A stretch of DNA of 64,000 nucleotides from Inhella crocodyli (lineage in GTDB: Bacteria; Pseudomonadota; Gammaproteobacteria; Burkholderiales; Burkholderiaceae_C). The notes under the pieces were generated by a model, which worked only from the letters and a program-made list of their open reading frames with translations, was not told where the DNA came from and did no database searches. Below are positions 45,446 through 55,431 of this stretch, in pieces. Made by a program: the position numbers and the translations under genes. Where the stretch lies: NCBI RefSeq assembly GCF_004004565.1, contig NZ_SACM01000006.1:62001-126000 (forward strand). The letters are read 5' to 3'. Within the stretch, counting starts at the first letter, position 1, and every line of letters begins with the position of its first letter.

Positions 45446-46819
45446 TCAGAGTGAGCTAGCAACAGCATTGACGATATTGCGCACGTGCTGGCGCAGCTCC
45501 GGCACGGCGGTGGCTTCCCAGCGCGCGGCGCGCAGCCACGGGCCCACGTAGAACAGGTCGCGCTGGGCCCGGCCTTGCGCGTCCAGCAGGGCCAAGTCGG
45601 GCCCCAATGCCAGACCGAGTCGCAAGGGGTCGGGGGCGATTTGCCCGGTGGCCAGGAGCTGCTTCAGCAGCGGGTCGTCGGCGGCCGCCAGGTCGGTGCT
45701 GGGCCCGGTGGCGTTGACCACCGCGGCCACCCGAAGCGCGCGCACCGCGCCGTCGGCACGGGCGCGCCAGCCCACCCGCCAGCCGCCTGCGTCGGGCGCC
45801 GCCTCCAGGACCCGCCCGGCGAGCACCTGGGCCTGGCCGCTGTCGCGCAGGGCGGCCAGGCGGTGCGCGGCCACCGGGGCCAAGCGGTGGCGGTGCACGT
45901 CCCAGTACGGGGCCAAGCGGGCCGCGAAGCGCGCCCGCTCGCGCAGCGGCAGGGCCTGCCACAGCGCCGGTGTGTGCGGGCGCAGCGCGTTCACGGCGTC
46001 GCGCCAGTCGCCACCGGCCTGCACGCGCTGCTGGGCCGCTTCGCGCAGCCCGCGTAGCAAGGCGCGCGCGTCGGCGCCGTGCCACGGCGGCGTGGCGTCG
46101 GTCGTGGGGCGCTGGGGGCTGTTGCGGTGCGCTTGGGGCAGCAGGCCGCGGCGGGACAGGAGCAGCACCTGCCGCGGGGCATGGCTGCTCAGTTGGAACA
46201 GCAGGTCGACGGCGGTGAGGCCCGTGCCCAGCACCAACACCGGGGCCTGCGCGGGCAAGGCCTGCAGCGCGGCCGCGTCGTCGGCCCGCAGCAAGCCGGG
46301 CTGGCCGGGGGGAAGGGCGTCCCAAGGGGCCGGCCACCGGGGCGGCAGGTGGCCCAGGGCCAGCACCACGCGGCGGGCGTGCACGGCGGGGCCGTCGTGC
46401 GTGGCCACGCGGAAGCCGCCCCCAGGCAGGGGCACGACGGCGGTCGCCGACAAGGGCAGGGCCTGCAACTCGGCCGCCGACGCCTTTCGGGCCTGCTGCA
46501 ACTGCGCTTCCAAGTAATCGCCGTACAGGCGGCGCGAGACGAAAGAGCCTTCGTGCAGGCTGGGGTCGATGCGCTGCAGGTGCTGCACGAAGTGCAGGGG
46601 CTGCCCGTCCCAGGCGCTCATGTTGCCGGCGGGCACGTTGAGCAGCAGGTTGTCGTCCCAGGTGCCGTAGGCCAGGCCGCGGCCCGGGCGCGTGGGCCCG
46701 TGCAGCAGCGCGATGCGCCGGCCGGCCAGCGCCGAGTGCAGCAGCAGGTGAGCGGTGGTGAGGCTGCCGCTGTAGCCGCCGCCGACGACGGCGACGTCGA
46801 ACTCGTGCGCCAAGGGCAT
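45446..46819 (-). CDS. FAD/NAD(P)-binding protein of unknown function
   Basis: A 457-residue flavoprotein-like product. The dinucleotide-binding motif VAVVGGGYSGSLTTAHLLLH is at the N-terminus, with YGTWDDNLLLNVPAGNMSAW after it; a second motif, LVLGTGLTAVDLLFQLS, lies near residue 195. This is the NAD_binding_9 pattern of proteins often labelled HdeC-like or hydroxyacylglutathione-like oxidoreductases without known substrate. Start ATG 46819. No gene with a linked activity is adjacent. Confidence 0.8.
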   Translation of the reverse strand: MPLAHEFDVAVVGGGYSGSLTTAHLLLHSALAGRRIALLHGPTRPGRGLAYGTWDDNLLLNVPAGNMSAWDGQPLHFVQHLQRIDPSLHEGSFVSRRLYGDYLEAQLQQARKASAAELQALPLSATAVVPLPGGGFRVATHDGPAVHARRVVLALGHLPPRWPAPWDALPPGQPGLLRADDAAALQALPAQAPVLVLGTGLTAVDLLFQLSSHAPRQVLLLSRRGLLPQAHRNSPQRPTTDATPPWHGADARALLRGLREAAQQRVQAGGDWRDAVNALRPHTPALWQALPLRERARFAARLAPYWDVHRHRLAPVAAHRLAALRDSGQAQVLAGRVLEAAPDAGGWRVGWRARADGAVRALRVAAVVNATGPSTDLAAADDPLLKQLLATGQIAPDPLRLGLALGPDLALLDAQGRAQRDLFYVGPWLRAARWEATAVPELRQHVRNIVNAVASSL

Positions 46820-46873
46820 GGTCGGTGGCGAGACGGAAGGAGAGGGCCGGCAGTCTAGGCGGCGGGCACGAAA

Positions 46874-46893
46874 AAGCCGCCCGAAGGCGGCTT
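46874..46893 (-). terminator. Rho-independent terminator of ompW
   Basis: On the minus strand AAGCCGCC-TTCG-GGCGGCTT is followed directly by TTT and CGTG. A perfect 8-bp stem with a stable UUCG loop ends the OmpW transcript 26 bases after the stop and separates it from the FAD gene on the same strand. Confidence 0.88.
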
Positions 46894-46919
46894 GGGGGTT
46901 GGTGGCGTTGGTGTGGGCG

Positions 46920-47546
46920 TCAGAAGCGCTTGCCGAAACCGATGCTGAACAGCGTCGGGTCGACCTTGAACTCGCCGACCTTGGTGCCGTTGCTCTTGAT
47001 GTCGGTGGCGATCTTGACCTTCTTCACGTCGACGTTGAACAGCCAGCCGCCGCCCACGGGGACGTCGAAGCCCAGGCCGTAGGCCAGGCCGAAGCTGCTG
47101 CCGCCGATGGACGGGTTCAGCGCGGTTTGCACGGCGGGCACGAACTTGTTCGACGAGAACAGCGTGGCGTTGACGCCCACGCCGACGTAGGGGCGCCAGC
47201 CGCTGGCATCCAGGTGGTACTGCAGGCTCAGGGTGGGCGGCAGGTGCTTCAGCGAGCCGATGTTGGTGCCGTTGGAGCGGATGTCGTGCTTTTGCGGGTA
47301 AGTCAGCACCAGCTCGGCGGCCCAGTTCTTGTCGAAGAAGTAGGTGATGTCGAGCTCGGGGAAGGTCTTGTCGTTGACCGACAGGCCCAGGCCCGTGCTG
47401 TCCTTGTTCGCCGAATCCAGGCGCAGCGCACGGCCGCGGACGATCCAGTCGCCGCTGTCTTGCGCGTGGGCGGCGGGCACAGCCACCAGCAAGGTGGTGG
47501 CGGCCAACGTGCCCAGAACGAGGGTGGTCAGTTGCTTGCGGCTCAT
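46920..47546 (-). CDS. ompW: OmpW-family outer-membrane protein
   Basis: A 208-residue eight-stranded outer-membrane barrel. A Sec signal (MSRKQLTTLVLGTLAATTLL to AHA) is followed by DWIVRGRALRLDSANKD, FPELDITYFFDKNWAAELVL and PTLSLQYHLDASGWRPYVGV, the OmpW pattern, and ends GFGKRF with the terminal Phe needed for insertion. OmpW proteins pass small hydrophobic compounds. Start ATG 47546 gives an intact signal peptide; an ATG at 47585 would add 13 residues of no known type. Terminator at 46874. Confidence 0.93.
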   Translation of the reverse strand: MSRKQLTTLVLGTLAATTLLVAVPAAHAQDSGDWIVRGRALRLDSANKDSTGLGLSVNDKTFPELDITYFFDKNWAAELVLTYPQKHDIRSNGTNIGSLKHLPPTLSLQYHLDASGWRPYVGVGVNATLFSSNKFVPAVQTALNPSIGGSSFGLAYGLGFDVPVGGGWLFNVDVKKVKIATDIKSNGTKVGEFKVDPTLFSIGFGKRF

Positions 47547-47707
47547 CGATGGACTCCATTCAAAGTGGGTTTGGAATGGCGCCATTGCACCCCTCGGGAA
47601 AGCCCTTGGATTTGCGCTGCGTCAAGTCGATCGGCGGCCGAACGCCGGGGCGTTGGCCGGCTTGATTTGGATCAGTTCCGCGCGCCGCTCCGTTGCTCGG
47701 CGGCCAC

Positions 47708-48457
47708 TCAGGGCTTGAATTCGGTCACCGCATCGGTGATCAAGCCGTCCACGCCGGCGGCCTGCAAGCGCGCGGCCTCGGCGCGCTCGTTGACCGTGTA
47801 GGCCAGGGCCCGCAGCCCGGCGTCGTGCAAGGCTTGGATGGCCTCCGCGTCCAAGGACGCGTGCTGGCAGACCACCGCGCAGGCCCCCAGGTCCAGCGCC
47901 TGCCGGGGCACCTCGGCCGACCAGCGCTCCCGCAGCAGGGCCAGGGGCCAGCCGGCATCGGCCTCGCGCGCCGCGCGCAGCGCCTCGGGCTCGAAGCTGC
48001 TGAGCAAGGGGGGCGTGGCGCCCCGCCAATGCGCCCGCAGCCAAGCCGCCACGCCCGCGCCCACCCGCGCGGCCTGCCCGGGGCTGGGCTTGAGCTCCAG
48101 GTTCAGGGCCCAGCCTTGCTGCTGCGCGGCGCGCGCCAGGGCGGCCAGGCTGCACGGCGGCTCGCCGGCGTGGGCGGCGCTGTGCCAGGACCCGGCATCC
48201 AACAAGGACAAGGCCTGCCAGGTCTGCTCGCAGGCCAGGCCCTGGCCGGTGGTGGTGCGGGCCAGCGCGTCGTCGTGCAGCAGGAAGGGCACGCCATCGC
48301 GAGAGAGCTGCACGTCGCACTCGAAGGCCCGGTAGCCGTGCGCCGCGCCCAGGCGGAAGGCGGCCAGGGTGTTTTCCGGGGCGCTGCGGCCCGCGCCGCG
48401 GTGGGCGATCCAAAACGGGTAAAGCCAGGGGGTGGACAGGGCGATGGGGCGGGACAT
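47708..48457 (-). CDS. ugpQ: Glycerophosphodiester phosphodiesterase
   Basis: A 249-residue enzyme that would release sn-glycerol 3-phosphate from glycerophosphodiesters. Family motifs are HRGAGRSAPENTLAAF (with catalytic His and Arg), FECDVQLSRDGVPFLLHDD (Glu, Asp and second His) and LNLELKPSPG, with a second Glu. No signal peptide is present, so it is cytoplasmic like UgpQ. I chose ATG 48457 (MSRPIALS); upstream codons lead back into the promoter region of the next gene. No glycerophosphodiester transporter is in the window. Confidence 0.92.
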   Translation of the reverse strand: MSRPIALSTPWLYPFWIAHRGAGRSAPENTLAAFRLGAAHGYRAFECDVQLSRDGVPFLLHDDALARTTTGQGLACEQTWQALSLLDAGSWHSAAHAGEPPCSLAALARAAQQQGWALNLELKPSPGQAARVGAGVAAWLRAHWRGATPPLLSSFEPEALRAAREADAGWPLALLRERWSAEVPRQALDLGACAVVCQHASLDAEAIQALHDAGLRALAYTVNERAEAARLQAAGVDGLITDAVTEFKP

Positions 48458-48603
48458 GGCGGCTTTCGTGGATGGCGGAGTCTTGGGCCTGCTCCCCCAG
48501 AGGTTATGCCTTTGGCGCGAAGGCGCTCGGTTACCCTTGAGCCTGGGCTCCCGAAGGGGGCCCGTTCCCCTGAAAAGCCGCTGCCGCCGGCCCATTTCCT
48601 GCC

Positions 48604-51600
48604 ATGAACGCCCCATTGCCGACGACCGCCCTGCTGGGGGTTGCCGACCCCGATCTCGCCAACGCCGACGCCCCGCGCCTGCGCGAGATTCCGTACAACT
48701 ACACCTCGTTCTCCGACCGCGAGATCGTGCTGCGCCTGCTGGGTCCGCGCGCCTGGGAGCTGGCTTCCAGCCTGCGCCAGCAGCGCAACACCGGCCGCAG
48801 CGCGCGCATGCTGTACGAGGTGCTGGGCGACATCTGGGTGGTGCAGCGCAACCCCTACCTGGAAGACGACCTGCTGGCCAACCCCAAGCGCCGCCAGGCC
48901 TTGGTGGACGCGCTGATGCACCGCCTGCGCGAGGTGGACAAGCGCCGCAACCCGGCGGCCGACCCTGACCGCGACGCCGCCGTGGGCGAGCTGCTGCAGT
49001 TGGCCGGCGAGGCGGTGAACCGCTTCGCGGCGCGCTTCCGCGAGGTCTACGACCTGCGCAAGGCCGCGGCCAAGGCCCTGGGCAAGCACACCGCCAAAGA
49101 CAACATCAAGTTCGACGGCCTGAGCCGCGTCAGCCACGTGACCGACGCGACCGACTGGCGCGTCGAGTACCCCTTCGTGGTGCTGACGCCCGACACCGAG
49201 GCCGAGATGGCCGGCCTGGTGGCCAGCTGCATCGAGCTGGGGCTGACCATCATCCCGCGCGGCGGTGGCACCGGCTACACCGGCGGCGCCGTGCCCCTGG
49301 TGTGGAAGAGCGCGGTCATCAACACCGAGAAGCTCGAGGCCCTGCGCGGCGTCGAGATGCTGCAGCTGCCGGGCCTGGACCGCGAGGTGCCCACGATCTT
49401 CAGCGAGGCCGGCGTGGTCACGCAGCGCGTGGCCGACTTGGCCGAGCGGCACGGCTTCGTGTTCGCCGTCGACCCCACCAGCGCCGAAGCGAGCTGCATC
49501 GGCGGCAACGTGGCCATGAACGCCGGCGGCAAGAAGGCGGTGCTCTGGGGCACGGCGCTGGACAACCTTGCCAGCTGGAAGATGGTCACCCCCGACGCCC
49601 AGTGGCTGGAGGTGCACCGGCTGAACCACAACCTGGGCAAGATCCACGACGTGGACGTGGCCAGCTTTGAGCTGCGCACCTTCGACGCCAGCGGCAAAAA
49701 GCTGCTCAAGACCGAGCGCCTGGACATCCCCGGCCGCGTGTTCCGCAAAGAGGGCCTGGGCAAGGACGTCACCGACAAGTTCTTGGCCGGCCTGCCGGGC
49801 ATCCAAAAGGAAGGCTGCGACGGCTTGATCACCAGCGCGCGCTGGATCGTGCACCGCATGCCCAAGGCCGTGCGCACCGTGTGCCTGGAGTTCTTCGGCA
49901 ACCCGAAGGACGCGGTGCCCAGCATCGTGGAGATCAAGGACTACCTGTTCGCCGAGGCCAAGAACGGCGTGCTGCTGGCCGGCCTGGAGCACCTGGACGA
50001 CCGCTACCTCAAGGCCGTGGGCTACGCCACCAAGAGCAAGCGCGGCGGCTTCCCGAAGATGGTGCTGGTGGGCGACATCGTGGGCGACGACGACGACGCG
50101 GTGGCCCGCGCCACCAGCGAGGTCGTCCGCATCGCCAACGCGCGCAGCGGCGAGGGCTTCGTGGCCGTGAGCGCCGAGGCGCGCAAGAAGTTCTGGCTCG
50201 ACCGCAAGCGCACGGCGGCCATCGCCAAGCACACCAACGCCTTCAAGATCAACGAGGATGTGGTGATCCCGCTCGAGCGCATGGGCGAGTACACGCTGGG
50301 CATCGAGCGCATCAACATCGAGCTGAGCCTGCGCAACAAGCTCGAGCTCGTGGGCGCGCTGCAGGCCTTCTTCGCCGGCCGCCTGCCCCTGGGCAAGACC
50401 GACGACGCGAGCGACATCGCCAACAGCGAGCTGTTGGAAGACCGCGTGGCCCAGGCCCAGACCCTGCTGGCCGAGGTGCGCGCCCAGTGGCAAGGCTGGC
50501 TGGATGGGATCGACGCGCACTTCGAGAAGCTGCAAACGCAAGAGCTGCGCGCCAGCTGGAAGCGGCAGATCCAAAAGCCGCTGCAGTCGATTTTCAGCGG
50601 CGCGGCCTTCGAGCCCGTGCTGGCCGAGATCAAGCGCATCCACGGCGAGGTGCTGCGCGGCCGCGTGTGGGTCGCCCTGCACATGCACGCCGGCGACGGC
50701 AACGTGCACACCAACATCCCCGTCAACAGCGACAACTACGCCATGCTGCAAGCCGCCCACGAGGCGGTGGCCCGCATCATGGTGCTGGCCCGCTCGCTCG
50801 GCGGCGTGATCAGCGGCGAGCACGGCATCGGCATCACCAAGCTCGAGTTCCTCAGCGACGAGGAGCTGGCCGCCTTTGCCGACTACAAGAAGCGCATCGA
50901 CCCCACGGGCCGCTTCAACAAGGGCAAGCTGCTTCGCGCAGGCTCCGAACCCGAGAGCCCCTTCGCCGACCTGACCAACGCCTACACGCCGTCCTTCGGC
51001 CTGATGGGCCACGAGTCGCTGATCATGCAGCGCTCGGACATCGGCGCGATCAGCGACAGCATCAAAGACTGCCTGCGCTGCGGCAAGTGCAAGCCGGTGT
51101 GCGCCACCCACGTGCCGCGTGCCAACCTGCTCTACAGCCCGCGCAACAAGATCCTGGCCACCTCGCTCTTGATCGAGGCCTTCCTGTACGAAGAGCAGAC
51201 CCGGCGCGGCATCAGCGTGCAGCACTGGGAAGAGTTCGAGGACGTGGCCGACCACTGCACGGTCTGCCACAAGTGCGCCTCGCCTTGCCCGGTGAAGATC
51301 GACTTCGGCGACGTGTCGATGAACATGCGCAACCTGCTGCGCAAGATGGGTCAGAAGAGCTTCCGCCCCGGCAATGCCGCGGCCATGCTGATGCTCAACG
51401 CCACCAACCCCGAGACCATCAAGCTGGCGCGCACCGCCATGGTGGGCGTGGGCTTCAAGGCACAGCGCCTGGCGCACGAGGTGTTGGGCAAGTTCGCGAA
51501 GAAGCAAACCGCCAAGCCGCCGGCCAGCGTGGGCCCGGCGCCGGTGCGCGAGCAGGTGATTCACTTCATCAACAAGAAGCTGCCCGGCGGCCTGCCCAAG

Positions 51601-52479
51601 AAGACGGCGCGCGCGCTTTTGGACATCGAGGACAAGGACTACGTCCCGATCATCCGCAACCCGGCCAAGACGACGGCCGACACCGAGGCCGTCTTCTACT
51701 TCCCGGGCTGCGGCTCGGAGCGACTTTTCAGCCAGGTGGGCCTGGCCACGCAGGCCATGCTCTGGCACGCCGGCGTGCAAACCGTGCTGCCCCCGGGCTA
51801 CCTGTGCTGCGGTTACCCGCAGCGCGGCAGCGGCCAGTTCGACAAGGCCGAGCAGATGATCACCGACAACCGGGTGCTCTTCCACCGCGTGGCCAACACG
51901 CTGAACTACCTGGACATCAAAACGGTGGTGGTCAGCTGCGGCACCTGCTTCGACCAACTGCAGGGCTACCGCTTCGAAGACATCTTCCCCGGCTGCCGCA
52001 TCGTCGACATCCACGAGTACCTGCTCGAAAAGGGCATCACCCTGGGCGAGGGCGGGGCCTACCTGTACCACGACCCCTGCCACAGCCCCATGAAGCAGCA
52101 AGACCCCATGAAGACCGTGAAGGCCTTGGTGGGCGATCAGGTGCTCAAGAGCGAGCGCTGCTGCGGCGAGAGCGGCACCCTGGGCGTGACCCGGCCCGAC
52201 ATCAGCACGCAAATCCGCTTCCGCAAGGAAGAGGAACTGCAGAAGAACGCCGACGCGCTCAAACAATTGGCGCCGGCCGCGGGCCAGGACGTGAAGATCC
52301 TGACCAGCTGCCCCAGCTGCTTGCAAGGCCTGAGCCGCTACGGCAACGACCTGCAAAACGGGCTGCTGGAGGCCGACTACATCGTCGTGGAAATGGCCCG
52401 CAAGATCCTGGGCGACAACTGGATGCCCGAGTACGTGGCCCAGGCCAACGCCGGGGGCATCGAGCGGGTGCTGGTCTGA
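48604..52479 (+). CDS. DUF3683 FAD/FMN-linked oxidoreductase with Fe-S and CCG domains
   Basis: A 1291-residue multidomain D-2-hydroxyacid (D-lactate/glycolate-type) dehydrogenase. In order: a DUF3683 N-terminal region ([16 protein letters not shown]), a PCMH-type FAD domain ([20 protein letters not shown]), an FAD-oxidase C domain ([16 protein letters not shown]), two [4Fe-4S] motifs near residues 823 and 885 ([22 protein letters not shown]), and two cysteine-rich CCG modules ([10 protein letters not shown] near 1070; CCGESGTLG near 1186). It should pass electrons from a D-hydroxy acid to the quinone pool. Substrate is inferred; D-lactate would fit the LdhA gene 7 kb away. Confidence 0.92.
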   Translation: MNAPLPTTALLGVADPDLANADAPRLREIPYNYTSFSDREIVLRLLGPRAWELASSLRQQRNTGRSARMLYEVLGDIWVVQRNPYLEDDLLANPKRRQALVDALMHRLREVDKRRNPAADPDRDAAVGELLQLAGEAVNRFAARFREVYDLRKAAAKALGKHTAKDNIKFDGLSRVSHVTDATDWRVEYPFVVLTPDTEAEMAGLVASCIELGLTIIPRGGGTGYTGGAVPLVWKSAVINTEKLEALRGVEMLQLPGLDREVPTIFSEAGVVTQRVADLAERHGFVFAVDPTSAEASCIGGNVAMNAGGKKAVLWGTALDNLASWKMVTPDAQWLEVHRLNHNLGKIHDVDVASFELRTFDASGKKLLKTERLDIPGRVFRKEGLGKDVTDKFLAGLPGIQKEGCDGLITSARWIVHRMPKAVRTVCLEFFGNPKDAVPSIVEIKDYLFAEAKNGVLLAGLEHLDDRYLKAVGYATKSKRGGFPKMVLVGDIVGDDDDAVARATSEVVRIANARSGEGFVAVSAEARKKFWLDRKRTAAIAKHTNAFKINEDVVIPLERMGEYTLGIERINIELSLRNKLELVGALQAFFAGRLPLGKTDDASDIANSELLEDRVAQAQTLLAEVRAQWQGWLDGIDAHFEKLQTQELRASWKRQIQKPLQSIFSGAAFEPVLAEIKRIHGEVLRGRVWVALHMHAGDGNVHTNIPVNSDNYAMLQAAHEAVARIMVLARSLGGVISGEHGIGITKLEFLSDEELAAFADYKKRIDPTGRFNKGKLLRAGSEPESPFADLTNAYTPSFGLMGHESLIMQRSDIGAISDSIKDCLRCGKCKPVCATHVPRANLLYSPRNKILATSLLIEAFLYEEQTRRGISVQHWEEFEDVADHCTVCHKCASPCPVKIDFGDVSMNMRNLLRKMGQKSFRPGNAAAMLMLNATNPETIKLARTAMVGVGFKAQRLAHEVLGKFAKKQTAKPPASVGPAPVREQVIHFINKKLPGGLPKKTARALLDIEDKDYVPIIRNPAKTTADTEAVFYFPGCGSERLFSQVGLATQAMLWHAGVQTVLPPGYLCCGYPQRGSGQFDKAEQMITDNRVLFHRVANTLNYLDIKTVVVSCGTCFDQLQGYRFEDIFPGCRIVDIHEYLLEKGITLGEGGAYLYHDPCHSPMKQQDPMKTVKALVGDQVLKSERCCGESGTLGVTRPDISTQIRFRKEEELQKNADALKQLAPAAGQDVKILTSCPSCLQGLSRYGNDLQNGLLEADYIVVEMARKILGDNWMPEYVAQANAGGIERVLV

Positions 52480-52489
52480 CGCAGGCGCC

Positions 52490-52825
52490 ATGGCCCACGC
52501 AGCCGACTTCGACTGCCAACGCTGCGGCGCCTGCTGCGCCAGCTACCGGGTCTCGTTCTACTGGGCCGAGGCCGACGACGCGCCCGGTGGCACGGTGCCG
52601 GTGGCGCTCACGCGGCCGCTGACCCCGCACACCCGCTGCATGCAAGGCACCGAGGCCTTGCCGGTGCGCTGCGTGGCGCTGCAGGGCGAGATTGGTCAGG
52701 CCGTGGGCTGCGGCATCTACGCGCAGCGATCCAGCACGTGCAAGGCCTTGCAGCCCGGCGACGATCAGTGCCTTCGCGCCCGCCGCCAGCATGGGCTGGA
52801 CGGGGCCGAGCGGCACGCGGCATGA
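52490..52825 (+). CDS. YkgJ-family cysteine cluster protein
   Basis: A 111-residue protein with the CxxCxxCC zinc/iron-chelating pattern: [15 protein letters not shown] at the start, then [30 protein letters not shown] and DQCLRARR. The spacing fits the YkgJ family, which binds a metal and is of unknown reaction. It follows the FAD oxidoreductase by 10 bases and overlaps the 2OG oxygenase gene by four bases, so the two small genes are translated together. No membrane segment. The link with the oxygenase suggests that they handle the same substrate or metal. Confidence 0.88.
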   Translation: MAHAADFDCQRCGACCASYRVSFYWAEADDAPGGTVPVALTRPLTPHTRCMQGTEALPVRCVALQGEIGQAVGCGIYAQRSSTCKALQPGDDQCLRARRQHGLDGAERHAA

Positions 52826-53217
52826 GCTGGCGGACCTTCCTCGCGACGGCCTGGCGCTGGCAGCGCGGCCGCCAAGGCACGGGCTACGACAAGATGCTGC
52901 TGCTCACGGGTCGGTGGCCCTTGCCCTTTGACAGCTACCTGATTCGCTACCCCGCAGGCAGCGCCATCCCGCCCCACACCGACCCGGTGCAGGCCGGACG
53001 GCACTACCGACTGAACCTGGTGCTCAAGGCCTCGCCGCGCGGCGGCGAGTTCGTGTGCGCGACGCCGATCTTCGAGACCGCCCGCATCAAGCTCTTTCGG
53101 CCCGACGCCTGCGAGCACAGCGTCACGCGGGTCGAAGGCGGGAGCCGCTACGTGCTGTCGATCGGTTGGGTGCGGCGCGACCCGGTGCCACCACCTCAGG
53201 GCCTGGACGGCGGCTGA
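52822..53217 (+). CDS. Small 2-oxoglutarate/Fe(II) oxygenase-like protein
   Basis: A 131-residue double-stranded beta-helix protein. Metal ligands are His52 and Asp54 ([10 protein letters not shown]) and His99 (DACEHSVTR), and Arg109 ([10 protein letters not shown]) would hold 2-oxoglutarate. The small size, with HXD close to the centre, resembles minimal prolyl/aspartyl hydroxylase-like enzymes. ATG 52822 overlaps the YkgJ gene by four bases. Its end overlaps the convergent solute-binding protein gene by 22 bases. The substrate is unknown. Confidence 0.8.
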   Translation: MSWRTFLATAWRWQRGRQGTGYDKMLLLTGRWPLPFDSYLIRYPAGSAIPPHTDPVQAGRHYRLNLVLKASPRGGEFVCATPIFETARIKLFRPDACEHSVTRVEGGSRYVLSIGWVRRDPVPPPQGLDGG

Positions 53218-54002
53218 GCCGTGGCCCCCAGCCCGTGGCGCTGGCGCAAGCGCTCGTAGCTGCCATCGGCCTGCATCTCTCGCAGCACGGCGTCGTAGCG
53301 TTGCACGAAGCTGGCGTCCGTCGTGGCCCTGCTGAAGGCCATCGTGGCCGGCTCGTCCGACACCACGAGCGCCGTGGGCACGATGTCGGCGCTCAAACGA
53401 GCGGCCGCGAGTTCGTGCACCGCGCTGAGTTCATCGGCCATGACGACATCGACCCGTCCCAGGGCCAGCATCTGCCACAGGCTGCTGCGGCGGGGCACCG
53501 ATTGCAGCTTGGCGCGAAAGCGCGCGTCCTGCTGCAAGGCGGCGTAGGCCGGCCCGTAGACCACCCCCACCTGGGCGCCGAACTGCCAACCCGATTCGAA
53601 CAACTCGGCCAGCGATTGCGCGTGGAAGCGCGGCAGGTCGCTGCGCCGGATGAAGACCAGGTTGCGCGAGCGCAGCACGGGCGCGGAAAAGTGGGCGTAG
53701 GCCTGCCGCTCGGGCAAGGGGAAGGCGCCGTCCAGCATGTCCAAATGCCCGGATCGCAGCTCTGCCAGCGCGCGCGCGAAGGGCATTTCCTCCAGCACCA
53801 CTTGGCAACCCATGCGCTGCAGCACGGCCTGCGCCAGCTCCACGCTCCATCCACCGATGCGGCCATCGGGCAGGCGCATGCTGTAGGGCGGGTCGTCGTT
53901 CCAGCGCAGGCGCTTGGTGCAGGCTTGGGCCGCGGCGGCGCCCAGGGCCAACAACGCAAGGCCGAGCAACAAGCGACGCAAGACAAGGGACGGCACGGGC
54001 AT
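53196..54002 (-). CDS. Family 3 solute-binding protein, copy 1
   Basis: A 268-residue periplasmic binding protein of the amino-acid type. A signal peptide (PSLVLRRLLLGLALLALGAA) precedes the mature start ACTKRLRWNDDPPYSMRL. GWSVELAQAVLQRMGCQVVL, EMPFARALAELRSGHLDMLD and SSLWQMLALGRVDVVMADEL match SBP_bac_3. No permease or ATPase is nearby, so it could feed a distant transporter or a sensor. It is a paralogue of the protein encoded at 54506-55366. Start ATG 54002; longer starts would lengthen the signal unnaturally. Confidence 0.85.
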   Translation of the reverse strand: MPVPSLVLRRLLLGLALLALGAAAAQACTKRLRWNDDPPYSMRLPDGRIGGWSVELAQAVLQRMGCQVVLEEMPFARALAELRSGHLDMLDGAFPLPERQAYAHFSAPVLRSRNLVFIRRSDLPRFHAQSLAELFESGWQFGAQVGVVYGPAYAALQQDARFRAKLQSVPRRSSLWQMLALGRVDVVMADELSAVHELAAARLSADIVPTALVVSDEPATMAFSRATTDASFVQRYDAVLREMQADGSYERLRQRHGLGATAQPPSRP

Positions 54003-54097
54003 GGCGCGCAGGGTAGCCGAGGGCTCGCGCTGGGGCCAAGGGCCATGGGCACGAGTGCCCATGGCAGGATCGCGGCCCCGCCCCCTTTTCAGCGCCC

Positions 54098-54535
54098 ATG
54101 TCCACCGCCCCTTGTCCCCTGTGCCACGACGACGCCGGCCTGCTCGTGCACCGGCGGCCCCTGTACCGCGTGGTGCGGGTCACCGACACGCTGGCTCACC
54201 CGGCCTTCTACCGGGTGATCGTCAACGCCCACGTGGCCGAGTTCAGCGCCTTGTCGGCGGCCGAGCGCGTCGCGGTGATGGAGGCCGTGGTGCTCGTCGA
54301 GCAGGCCCTGCTTCGCGAGCTGTCCCCGACCAAGGTGAACCTGGCCAGCTTGGGCAACGTGGTGCCTCACCTGCATTGGCACGTCATCGCCCGCTTTGCG
54401 GACGACGCCCAGTTTCCCGCCCCGATCTGGGCCCCCGCCGTGCGCGAGCGCGAGCCCGCACGCCTGGCGGCCCTGCAGGCCCAGCTGCCGGCGCTGGACG
54501 CCGCGCTAGCGCGGGCGTTCGATCATCTGCCCTGA
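54098..54535 (+). CDS. HIT-family nucleotide-binding protein
   Basis: A 145-residue histidine-triad protein that would hydrolyse or transfer nucleotide phosphates. The HIT motif is VPHLHWHVIAR (His-X-His-X-His), with CPLCHDDAGLLVH near the N-terminus giving a possible zinc pair. It lies between two paralogous solute-binding protein genes, divergent from one and convergent (30-base overlap) with the other. No substrate can be proposed beyond the family. Confidence 0.9.
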   Translation: MSTAPCPLCHDDAGLLVHRRPLYRVVRVTDTLAHPAFYRVIVNAHVAEFSALSAAERVAVMEAVVLVEQALLRELSPTKVNLASLGNVVPHLHWHVIARFADDAQFPAPIWAPAVREREPARLAALQAQLPALDAALARAFDHLP

Positions 54536-55366
54536 GGGCGACAGGCCGTAGGGCGCGAGCAGCTCGGCGTAGCGCTTGCTGCGACGCAGTGCGGCCAGCG
54601 CCTCGTTGAAGCGCTCGACGAAGGCCTCGTCCGTGGTGCGCCGGCTCCAGGCGGTGCCGCCGCTCTCCACCGGCAAGGCGATGCGCGAGGGCACCAAGCG
54701 TTGGTCCAAGCCCATTTGCCGCAGTTCCTGCTGCGCGGTCAGTTGGTTGGCCAGCACCCCGTCCACGCGCCGGTTGTCGAGCATCTTCCACAGGCTGGGC
54801 CGGTAGGGCACGCGCTCGAGCCGTGCGGCCCGCCGCGGGTCGTTCAGCAGGGCGGCGTACTCGCTACCATACACCACACCGACTTGCCCACCCAGGCGCC
54901 AGCCGAGGTCCACGAGCTCGGCCAAGCGCCGGCCTTGGGTTTGCGGCAGGTCCGCAGCGCGCACGTACAGGACGTTGTGCAAGAAAAGCAGGGGCTTCGA
55001 GAACAAGGCGTAGGCCTGGCGCTCAGGCCGGGCCAAGGTGGCCGGGATCATGTCGATGTGCCCCGCTTCCAACTCGCCCAGGGCGCGGGCGAAGGGGATC
55101 TCCACCAGGCGCAACTCGCAGCCCATCATCTTGAACAGCTCGCGGTGCAGGTCGATCTCGACGCCGCCCACGGCGTTGCTCGACAAGCGCATGGTGTTCG
55201 GCGGGTCGTCGCTCCAAGCCAGGGTTTTGACGCAGGGCGCCGGCGCCGAGGCCGCGAGCGGCGCGCCGACGCCCGCGCTGCCGGCCCACAGCCAGCCTGC
55301 GCACGCCAGCCCCCAGAAGGCCCTGCGCGTCCTGGCGACGGCGGGGGAGGGGGCGTGGGTGGGCAT
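54506..55366 (-). CDS. Family 3 solute-binding protein, copy 2
   Basis: A 286-residue periplasmic binding protein. After a signal segment (RTRRAFWGLACAGWLWAGSA) the mature part follows copy 1 closely: CVKTLAWSDDPPNTMRL, EIPFARALGELEAGHIDMIP, ARPERQAYALFSKPLL and PSLWKMLDNRRVDGVLANQL. One duplication event with divergence is implied. There is no adjacent transporter. Its upstream region is shared with the sigma-54 promoter of the Anbu operon, which runs the other way, 195 bases between starts. Confidence 0.85.
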   Translation of the reverse strand: MPTHAPSPAVARTRRAFWGLACAGWLWAGSAGVGAPLAASAPAPCVKTLAWSDDPPNTMRLSSNAVGGVEIDLHRELFKMMGCELRLVEIPFARALGELEAGHIDMIPATLARPERQAYALFSKPLLFLHNVLYVRAADLPQTQGRRLAELVDLGWRLGGQVGVVYGSEYAALLNDPRRAARLERVPYRPSLWKMLDNRRVDGVLANQLTAQQELRQMGLDQRLVPSRIALPVESGGTAWSRRTTDEAFVERFNEALAALRRSKRYAELLAPYGLSPSGQMIERPR

Positions 55367-55431
55367 GGCCCGATCTTGCCTTGGCCGGTGCGAGAACGGC
55401 CATTGAGGAAAGAACTTATTCGCGCCGAATT

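Noticed and set aside
48103-52491. A 1462-codon minus-strand open frame opposite the FAD/Fe-S gene
   Set aside because: It is the antisense shadow of the oxidoreductase; its translation is low-complexity and has no domain.
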